The notes under the pieces are model-generated. The model was given only the letters and a program-made list of their open reading frames with translations, searched no databases and was not told the origin of the DNA. From VRUE01 sp050258095 (GTDB taxonomy: Bacteria > Actinomycetota > Thermoleophilia > Solirubrobacterales > 70-9): DNA of 10,695 bases. The DNA lies in NCBI GenBank assembly GCA_050258095.1, contig JBLMYD010000098.1, positions 1 through 10,695 on the forward strand. The letters are read 5' to 3'. The first letter of the stretch is position 1, and each line of letters opens with the position of its first letter. Below, in pieces: positions 5,476-10,695 of this stretch. A program made the translations under genes and the position numbers.

Positions 5476-6958
5476 CGTCCTCGCCCCCGCTTCCGGTGCG
5501 CTTTTTGGACCTATGCGGTACATAAGGCGCACCGGAAGGGCGCGCGTCGAAGGCGATCGTCCGCTCGAGCGCGTGGGCGGCGTCGAGCAGCTTCTGCTCG
5601 CCGAAGGCGGGCGCGGCGAGCTGGAAGCCGACCGGCAGCTGCGGCCCGCCGCCGCCCGGCTCGGCGAGACCGGCGGGGATCGAGATCGCCGGGATCCCCG
5701 CCAGGCTCATCGGCACCGTGAAGAAGTCGTTCAGGTACATCGCCAGCGGGTCGTCGGTCTTCTCGCCGAGCTTGAAGGCGACCGAGGGCGAGGTCGGCGT
5801 GACGACGAAGTCGAAGTCCTCGAAGGCGGCGGCGAAGTCGCCGGCGATCTTCGTCCTCACCTTCTGCGCCTGTCCGTAGTAGGCCTCGTAGTAGCCGGAG
5901 GAGAGCGCGTAGGTGCCGAGCATGATGCGGCGCTTGACCTCGGGGCCGAAGCCCGCCGCCCGGGTCGCCTCGTACATCTCGATCACGTCGCCGCCCGTCT
6001 CCGCCCGCATCCCGTAGCGGACGCCGTCGTAGCGAGCCAGGTTGGAGGAGGCCTCGGCGGGGGCGATCACGTAGTAGGCGGAGATCCCGTGCTCGGCGTG
6101 CGGCAGCGGGACCTCGGCGACCTCGCCGCCGAGGCGCTCGATCGTCGCCAGCGTCGCCTCGAAGACCTCGCGCACGCCGGGCTCGATCGCGTCGCTCGCC
6201 AGCTCGGCGGGCACGGCGAAGCGCAGGCCGTCCAGGTCCTCGCGCTCGGGCAGGCGCGGCTCCTCGGGCAGACCGACCGAGGTCGAGTCGCAGGGGTCCT
6301 TGCCCTGCAGCAACGAGAGCAGGAGAGCCGCGTCGCGGACGTCGCGGGTGAGCGGACCGCACTGGTCGAGCGAGGAGGCGAAGGCGATCATCCCGTAGCG
6401 CGAGACCGCGCCGTATGTCGGCTTCAGGCCGACGATGCCGCAGAGCGAGGCGGGCTGGCGGATCGAGCCGCCGGTGTCGGTGCCGATCGCCCACGGCGCC
6501 AGGCCGCCGGCGACGGCCGCCGCCGACCCGCCGGAGGAGCCGCCCGGCACGCGCTCGCGGTCCCAGGGGTTGAGCACCGCGCCGAAGGCCGAGTTCTCGT
6601 TCGAGGAGCCCATCGCGAACTCGTCCATGTTGAGCTTGCCGAGGATCGGCGCGCCGGCCTCGATCAGCTTGCGCACCGCGGTCGCCGTGTAGGGCGGCCG
6701 GTAGCCCTCGAGGATCTTCGAGCCAGCCGTCGTCGGCACCCCCTCGGTGCAGAAGATGTCCTTGACCGCGACCGGCGCGATGCGCGGCTCCTCTACACCG
6801 GCGGTGCCGGCATCGCCGTCGGGTCGCCAGAGGTAGGCGTTGAGCTCGTCGCCCGCCGCGGCCTCGCTCCATGCCCGGGCGTACTCGAGCGCGGACAGCT
6901 CGCCCGCGGCAATCGCCTCGTGCGCCTGCACGACCGTGAGATCCAGCGCGTCAGCCAT
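5468..6958 (-). CDS. gatA: Asp/Glu-tRNA amidotransferase subunit A (amidase)
   Basis: GatA is the glutaminase subunit. It releases ammonia from glutamine and passes it through a tunnel to GatB. The 496-residue product carries the amidase-signature catalytic triad: K66 in APVAVKD, the cis-serine S141 in PGGSSGGSAAA, and the nucleophile S165 in TDTGGSIRQPA. The 24-residue S141-S165 and 75-residue K66-S141 spacings equal those of characterised GatA enzymes. KLNMDEFAMGSSNENS at 108-123 is also diagnostic. The C-terminus ends in a charged tail (KKRTGSGGEDDE) slightly longer than usual. ATG 6958 directly follows the gatC stop with no spacing, and GAGGAA inside the last gatC codons serves as the ribosome binding site. 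The gene end overlaps gatB by 8 bases, which keeps the subunits co-translated. Confidence 0.96.
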   Translation of the reverse strand: MADALDLTVVQAHEAIAAGELSALEYARAWSEAAAGDELNAYLWRPDGDAGTAGVEEPRIAPVAVKDIFCTEGVPTTAGSKILEGYRPPYTATAVRKLIEAGAPILGKLNMDEFAMGSSNENSAFGAVLNPWDRERVPGGSSGGSAAAVAGGLAPWAIGTDTGGSIRQPASLCGIVGLKPTYGAVSRYGMIAFASSLDQCGPLTRDVRDAALLLSLLQGKDPCDSTSVGLPEEPRLPEREDLDGLRFAVPAELASDAIEPGVREVFEATLATIERLGGEVAEVPLPHAEHGISAYYVIAPAEASSNLARYDGVRYGMRAETGGDVIEMYEATRAAGFGPEVKRRIMLGTYALSSGYYEAYYGQAQKVRTKIAGDFAAAFEDFDFVVTPTSPSVAFKLGEKTDDPLAMYLNDFFTVPMSLAGIPAISIPAGLAEPGGGGPQLPVGFQLAAPAFGEQKLLDAAHALERTIAFDARPSGAPYVPHRSKKRTGSGGEDDE

Positions 6959-7249
6959 CTATTCCTCGGCCTGGGGCGAGGGGACCCGGAACGAGCCGTC
7001 GACCGGATCGGGCGCCTGCGCCAGCGCCACGCCCCGGTCAAGGGACTCATGCGGCTCGTCCTTGCGCAGCACGTTCTCCAACTCGACCACATGCGACGTC
7101 GGCGGCACGTCGTCGAGATCGAGCTCGGCGATCCGATCGACGTGCTCGAGGATTCCCGACAGCTCACCGGCCATCGTCTCAAGCTCCTCGTCGGACAGGC
7201 CGAGCCTGGCCAGCTTCGCCACGTGCAGAACCTGCGCCCGCTCGATCAC
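6959..7249 (-). CDS. gatC: Asp/Glu-tRNA amidotransferase subunit C
   Basis: GatC is the ~95-residue belt protein that wraps GatA and stabilises its contact with GatB. The product has 96 residues from GTG 7249. Diagnostic stretches are QVLHVAKLARLGLSDEEL near the N-terminus, the helix with ILEHVDRIAELDLDDVPPTSH, and the C-terminal FRVPSPQAEE that lies over GatA. The frame is open far upstream, but the upstream part is antisense-like polar sequence from the neighbouring gene end. GTG 7249 places the start exactly where the family begins (VIERAQV). There is no convincing Shine-Dalgarno, so the start is less certain than for gatA and gatB. A GAGGGG lies directly after the upstream stop, but about 30 bases away. 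TAG 6961-6959 abuts the gatA ATG. Confidence 0.92.
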   Translation of the reverse strand: MIERAQVLHVAKLARLGLSDEELETMAGELSGILEHVDRIAELDLDDVPPTSHVVELENVLRKDEPHESLDRGVALAQAPDPVDGSFRVPSPQAEE

Positions 7250-7266
7250 AGCGGCGATTCTAAGGA

Positions 7267-7283
7267 TGCGGGCTGCACCCGCA
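7267..7283. other. Small hairpin between membrane-protein gene and gatC
   Basis: TGCGGG (7267-7272), loop CTGCA, and CCCGCA (7278-7283) pair perfectly in the 40-base gap ahead of gatC. There is no T-tract, so a full terminator is unlikely. It may modulate read-through or gatC translation. The stem is short and may be chance in GC-rich DNA. Confidence 0.3.
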
Positions 7284-7289
7284 CCCCTC

Positions 7290-7952
7290 CTACCCCTGCG
7301 GCGGCTGGATCGGAGGCGGCGGCGGGGGTGGAGGCGAGGACGGCGGGGGTGGAGGCGGCGGTGATGGTGGTGGCGGCGCAGCCGACGACCCCGGTGGCGG
7401 CGGTGGAGGAGGCGCTTGCTGCTGCGGGGGTGGAGGCGGCGGAGGCGCGCCGCCTCCGTGGCCGCCACCGCCGAGACGATCCGCGGCGTCGCCGAAGGTG
7501 ACCCCTTCCTCGCGCATCGCGCTGTAGCCGCCGTAGGCGATCCCGATCGCCGAGAGCAGGCCGAGGAAGATGCCGACTTCGAGCGTCGTGTCGACCGAGA
7601 CGCCGCCGAACGAGCCGCCGCCGGGCGGGTCGACGATCCGGTAGAGAATCAGCACTACGGCCAGGGCGCCGAGCACGGCGACGATCGTGTTCAGCGAGAC
7701 CGGCGGCTCCAGGTCGGCGTCGGTCAGCCGAACGACGGCGACGCCAACGGCGGCGACGATCGCGATCACGAGGAAGATCGGGATCACGTCGAGCGCGTCC
7801 CAGGCGCTTCCGCCCGCTTCGGCGACGGTGCCGGAGAAGCCGGGCACACCCGAGACTTCGACTCCGAACCAGTCGAAGAACATGAAGACGAAGAGCAGGA
7901 CCCCGGAGACCGCGGAGATCCTCTCGCCCATGCTCAGCTTGTCCAGTTCCAT
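7290..7952 (-). CDS. Four-helix membrane protein with long polyproline tail, unknown function
   Basis: I do not recognise a named family. The 220-residue product has four predicted membrane segments (about 12-29, 55-75, 88-106 and 124-145) with short loops between them. The loop after the first helix holds WFGVEVSGVPGFSG, and a Gly-rich loop lies at 109-119. A cytosolic-type acidic stretch follows, then GGGGHGGG at 161-168, and residues 169-220 are almost all proline, in runs of seven, seven, four, seven and eight broken by Gln, Ser, Ala and Gly. The start is ATG 7952, preceded by a strong GGAGGAGGAG four bases upstream; an in-frame ATG at 8012 lies inside folD and is rejected. It sits between folD and gatC in one operon, but nothing links its job to either. 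Synthesis of the tail should depend on EF-P. Confidence 0.85.
   Translation of the reverse strand: MELDKLSMGERISAVSGVLLFVFMFFDWFGVEVSGVPGFSGTVAEAGGSAWDALDVIPIFLVIAIVAAVGVAVVRLTDADLEPPVSLNTIVAVLGALAVVLILYRIVDPPGGGSFGGVSVDTTLEVGIFLGLLSAIGIAYGGYSAMREEGVTFGDAADRLGGGGHGGGAPPPPPPPQQQAPPPPPPPGSSAAPPPPSPPPPPPPSSPPPPPPPPIQPPQG
7311..7465. repeat. GGC/GGA-rich low-complexity tract encoding the polyproline tail
   Basis: On the plus strand this tract is built from repeated GGCGG, GGTGGAGGCGG and GGGGGTGG units. On the coding (minus) strand these are runs of CCN proline codons. The units are irregular, so it is a degenerate microsatellite-like stretch prone to slippage in steps that mostly keep the frame. 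Its length may vary between strains and may be misassembled. Confidence 0.7.
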
Positions 7953-7989
7953 CTCACTCCTCCTCCGGTGGCTGGGGGTCGAACCGACC

Positions 7990-8838
7990 CTACACCCGCG
8001 CTCGGGCGGCAACCAGCGTATTTTCGAGCAGCATCGCGACCGTCATCGGGCCGACGCCGCCGGGCACGGGAGTGATTGCCGAAGCGATCTCGGCGGCGGC
8101 CGCGAAATCGACGTCTCCGCGCAACCCGTCGTCGCTGCGGTTGACGCCGACGTCGATGACGACGGCGCCGGGCTTGACCGCGTCGGCGCCGAGCAGTTCC
8201 GGGGCGCCGACCGCGGCGACGAGCACATCGGCGCGGCGGCAGACCGCGGCGAGGTCGCGGGTCCGCGAGTGGCAGCTGGTCACGGTCGCGTTGGCGGCGA
8301 GCAGCAGGCGCGCGACCGGCACGCCGACCAGCTTCGAGCGGCCGACGACCACCGCCTCGGCCCCCTCCAGCTCGACGCCCTCGTGGCGCAGCAGCTCCAT
8401 CACCCCGACCGGCGTGCAGGGCACCAGGCCCGGCATGCCGTGGGCGAGCAGGCCGGCGTTGAAGGGAGTGAGCCCGTCGACGTCCTTGGCCGGGTCGATC
8501 GCGGCGACGACGCGGTCGGGGTCGATCTGCTCGGGGACCGGCAGCTGGACGAGGATGCCGTCGACCTCGCGGTCGAGGCCGAGCTCGCCGACCAGCTCGA
8601 GCAGCTCGTTCTCGCTCGTCGCCGTCGGCAGCTCATGGTGCAGCGAGCGAATGCCGGCCTCCTCGCAGGCGCGGTGCTTGCCGCCGACGTAGACGTGAGA
8701 GGCCGGGTCGTCGCCGACCAGCACCGTCGCCAGCGCCGGGACCCGCCCGTGCTCGGCCGCGAAGGCCTTGACCCCCTCGGCGACCCGCGCGCGGACCTCC
8801 GCGGCGACCGCTTTGCCGTCGATCACCCTTGCCGCCAA
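7990..8838 (-). CDS. folD: Bifunctional methylene-THF dehydrogenase / methenyl-THF cyclohydrolase
   Basis: FolD interconverts 5,10-methylene-, 5,10-methenyl- and 10-formyl-tetrahydrofolate in the cytosol, feeding purine synthesis and initiator tRNA formylation. The 282-residue product has the family's normal length. All key residues sit at the same numbers as in E. coli FolD: Y50 and catalytic K54 in YVGGK, Q98 in QLPVP, and D121 in KDVDGLTPFN. The dinucleotide-binding part shows PCTPVG at 140-145 and GRSKLVGVPVA at 167-177. VIDVGVNR lies at 227-234 and the C-terminal signature TPVPGGVGPMT at 256-266. The start is TTG 8838, placed by a strong AGGAGGAGG seven bases upstream and by family alignment (MAARVIDGK). 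That ribosome binding site consists of the last Arg codons of pcrA, whose stop is only 4 bases away. Confidence 0.96.
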   Translation of the reverse strand: MAARVIDGKAVAAEVRARVAEGVKAFAAEHGRVPALATVLVGDDPASHVYVGGKHRACEEAGIRSLHHELPTATSENELLELVGELGLDREVDGILVQLPVPEQIDPDRVVAAIDPAKDVDGLTPFNAGLLAHGMPGLVPCTPVGVMELLRHEGVELEGAEAVVVGRSKLVGVPVARLLLAANATVTSCHSRTRDLAAVCRRADVLVAAVGAPELLGADAVKPGAVVIDVGVNRSDDGLRGDVDFAAAAEIASAITPVPGGVGPMTVAMLLENTLVAARARV

Positions 8839-8855
8839 ATCCCTACCTCCTCCTG
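8839..8855 (-). promoter_or_regulatory. folD ribosome binding site embedded in the pcrA stop region
   Basis: On the minus strand the 3' end of pcrA reads ATC AGG AGG AGG TAG, encoding Ile-Arg-Arg-Arg-stop, followed by GGAT and the folD TTG. The three tandem AGG codons form a near-perfect Shine-Dalgarno for folD at 7-base spacing. AGG is rarely used in such GC-rich coding sequence, so the codon choice is probably set by this second role. Confidence 0.75.
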
Positions 8856-10695
8856 ATCGGTGCGTGGTCGAGCATCAGCGTACGCTCGCTGCCGTCGCCG
8901 GCGAAGCGGACGACGACGATCCCGCCCGGCTCGGTGCCTGTGACCACGCCCTCTCCGAAGCTGGCGTGGACGACGTCGTCGCCGGTGCGCAGCTCCAGGG
9001 TCGGGCCGGGGTCGATCGGCGCCGTTGCCTCCGGGCCGCCGCCCGTCTCCCAGCCGAGGCCCGCCGCGGCGCCGGGGGCGCTCGAGAAGCGCTCGGTCAG
9101 CTCCCCCGGCAGCTCGTCGATGAAGCGCGAGGGCAGGTTGCGCTCGGCGCGGCCGAAGAGGCGGCGCTCGCGGGCCCAGGTCATGTAGAGGCGGCGGCGG
9201 GCGCGGGTGATGCCGACGTAGCAGAGCCGCCGCTCCTCCTCCTCTCCCCCCTCTTCCAGCGCCCGCATGTGGGGGAAGGCGCCGTCCTCGCAGCCGACGA
9301 TGAAGACCGTGTCGTACTCGAGCCCCTTGGCGTTGTGCAGGGTCATCAGCGTGATCAGCGACTCCGTCTCGCGCAGCCCGTCCTGCTCGGTGTAGAGGGA
9401 GATCTGCTGCAGATACTCCTCCAGGGGCGGGACCCCACTCTCCCCCTCGCTCTCGCGCTCGACGTCGAGCTCCGCCGCGCCCGCCGCCAGGGCTTCCAGG
9501 TTCTCCACCCGGCCCTCGGCCTCGACCGTGCGCTCCGCCCGCAGCGCGTCCAGGTAGCCGGTCTCCTCGAGCACGGCCTCGAGCAGATCGGCGACCGGTC
9601 CCTCTTCCTCGGCCCGCTCGCGCAGGCCGGCCATCGTCTCGTGGAAGCGGGAGACCGACTTGATCGCGGCGCCGCTCAGCCCCGGCACCTCCTCGGCCCG
9701 CTCTGCCACCTCCCAGATCGAGAGGCCGGTCGTGTTGGCGTGCGAGGCGAGGCGCGCCTGGCTGGTGCTGCCGATCCCGCGCCGCGGCGAGTTGACGATC
9801 CGCGCGAAGGAGACCTGGTCGGAGGGGTTGGCTAGCAGGCTGAGGTAGGCGACGGCGTCCTTGATCTCGGCCCGTTCGTAGAACTTCGTGCCGCCGATCA
9901 CCTGGTAGGGCAGGTCGAAGCGGTTGAGCGTGTCCTCGAGCACCCGGCTCATCGCGTTGGTCCGGTAGAAGACGGCGACGTCCTCGCGCCGCACGCCGTC
10001 CTCCTCGCCGAGGCGCTCGATCTCCCCCGCCACCCAGCGCGCCTCCTCGTGCTCGTCGGAGAGCTCGGAGAGGCGCACCGGCTCGCCGCCGGCGATCTCG
10101 GTCCAGAGCTGCTTCGGCCGGCGCTGGTGGTTGCGCTCGACCACGGCGTTGGCGACGGTGAGGATCGTCTGCGTCGAGCGGTAGTTCTGCTCGAGCTTTA
10201 TCGACTCGGCCTCGGGGAAGTCGCGCTCGAAGTCGAGGATGTTGCGGATGTCGGCGTGGCGGAAGCCGTAGATCGACTGGTCCTCGTCGCCGACGACCAT
10301 CAGGTTGCCGTGCTCCTCGGTCAGCAGCTGCAGGAGCCGGTACTGGGCGTGGTTGGTGTCCTGATACTCGTCGACGAGGACGTGGCGGAAGGTGCGGCGC
10401 CAGCGGTCGCGGACCTCCTCGAAGCGCTCAAGCGCGCGGACGGCGCAGACCAAGAGGTCGTCGAAGTCCATCGCGTTGGCCGCCAGCATCCGCTTTTCGT
10501 AGAGCGCAAAGGACTGCGCGACGACTTCCTCGAAGACGCCCGCCTGGCCCTCGGCGAAGGAGTCGGGATCGATCAGCTGGTTCTTGGCGCCCGAGATCTG
10601 AGTCTGAATGGCGCGCGCCGGAAAGCGCTTGGGGTCGATCTGCAGCTCGTTCATGCAGCGCTTGAGCATGCGCAGCGAATCGGACTCGTCGTAGA
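8843..10695 (-). CDS. pcrA: UvrD/PcrA-type superfamily 1A DNA helicase (5' truncated)
   Basis: This is an ATP-dependent 3'-5' DNA helicase of repair, replication restart and transcription-coupled processes. The frame stays open to the window edge (TAC GAC GAG ... before ATG 10669), so about 115 N-terminal residues with the Q motif and Walker A are missing. Counting from ATG 10669, motif II DEYQDTN is at 100-106, motif III GDEDQSIYGFRHA at 127-139 and motif IV NYRST at 162-166. Motif V TLHNAKGLEYDTVFIVG lies near 442-458 and motif VI CYVGITRARRRLYM near 481-494. The last ~45 residues (VVHASFGEGVV ... VVVRFAGDG) match the Tudor-like domain by which PcrA/UvrD contacts RNA polymerase. This favours PcrA/UvrD over Rep. 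It is the first visible gene of the operon, and its final AGG codons provide the folD ribosome binding site. Confidence 0.93.
   Translation of the reverse strand, partial: YDESDSLRMLKRCMNELQIDPKRFPARAIQTQISGAKNQLIDPDSFAEGQAGVFEEVVAQSFALYEKRMLAANAMDFDDLLVCAVRALERFEEVRDRWRRTFRHVLVDEYQDTNHAQYRLLQLLTEEHGNLMVVGDEDQSIYGFRHADIRNILDFERDFPEAESIKLEQNYRSTQTILTVANAVVERNHQRRPKQLWTEIAGGEPVRLSELSDEHEEARWVAGEIERLGEEDGVRREDVAVFYRTNAMSRVLEDTLNRFDLPYQVIGGTKFYERAEIKDAVAYLSLLANPSDQVSFARIVNSPRRGIGSTSQARLASHANTTGLSIWEVAERAEEVPGLSGAAIKSVSRFHETMAGLRERAEEEGPVADLLEAVLEETGYLDALRAERTVEAEGRVENLEALAAGAAELDVERESEGESGVPPLEEYLQQISLYTEQDGLRETESLITLMTLHNAKGLEYDTVFIVGCEDGAFPHMRALEEGGEEEERRLCYVGITRARRRLYMTWARERRLFGRAERNLPSRFIDELPGELTERFSSAPGAAAGLGWETGGGPEATAPIDPGPTLELRTGDDVVHASFGEGVVTGTEPGGIVVVRFAGDGSERTLMLDHAPIRRR

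Noticed and set aside
5476..5532. Earlier gatB start adding 19 residues
   Set aside because: The added residues are not part of the GatB family, overlap the gatA coding end, and the ATG at 5475 sits in a classic ATGAATGA coupling with GAGG upstream.
7311..7465. CRISPR array or tandem-repeat locus
   Set aside because: The repeated GGC/GGA units are irregular and are the complement of proline codons in an open frame; there are no constant repeats with unique spacers.
5318..7501. A 727-codon plus-strand reading frame antisense to gatB, gatA and gatC
   Set aside because: It lies wholly opposite three unmistakable genes, its product is Arg/Gly/Asp-rich low-complexity text with no domain, and long antisense frames are expected at this GC content.
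7687..8856. A 389-codon plus-strand frame opposite folD and the membrane-protein gene
   Set aside because: It is the composition shadow of two genes with diagnostic residues and strong ribosome binding sites on the other strand.

Overview
The window is very GC-rich (several 60-base lines reach 72-82% G+C). It carries housekeeping genes in an arrangement typical of a high-GC actinobacterium. PcrA with a C-terminal Tudor-like domain, a GatCAB operon, AGG-rich Shine-Dalgarno sites and GTG/TTG starts all fit Actinobacteriota. The class Thermoleophilia (Solirubrobacterales-like) is my best guess, but it is inference and not shown by the sequence. Both window edges cut genes. The first ~60 bases are G and C homopolymers that look like a sequencing or assembly artefact.

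Layout. (1) 62-1938, plus strand: the C-terminal part of a GT39/ArnT-like polytopic glycosyltransferase overlaps a fusion of a DUF2304-like membrane domain with a family 2 glycosyltransferase. Together they look like a polyprenyl-phosphate-sugar synthase and a membrane transferase that uses such donors. (2) 1937-2083: a 147-bp imperfect palindrome with 28-nt arms and two internal hairpins fills the gap between two convergent genes and reaches into the first gene's stop codon. (3) 2084-3655, minus strand: a two-gene unit made of a type II NADH dehydrogenase and a small membrane protein with a zinc ribbon. (4) 3656-4041: a gene-free, structure-rich region. It holds a 19-bp operator-like palindrome just upstream of the NADH dehydrogenase, a canonical plus-strand intrinsic terminator with no gene in front of it, two further hairpins and a perfect 27-bp inverted repeat behind gatB. 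(5) 4042-10695, minus strand: a tightly packed operon in transcription order pcrA (5' end missing), folD, a four-helix membrane protein with a polyproline tail, gatC, gatA and gatB.

How the genes relate. GatCAB converts misacylated Glu-tRNA(Gln) and/or Asp-tRNA(Asn) to the correct amide form. FolD supplies one-carbon folates, including formyl donors. PcrA unwinds DNA in repair and transcription-coupled processes. Their co-transcription is suggested by gaps of 0-40 nt, an 8-nt gatA/gatB overlap, and a folD ribosome binding site made from the last three Arg codons of pcrA.

I found no CRISPR array, tRNA, rRNA, recognisable transposase, phage gene or defence system. The unexplained signal lies in the intergenic structured DNA (1937-2083 and 3660-4034), not in a new protein system. 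Several very long ORFs antisense to these genes, one of 727 codons, are base-composition shadows.
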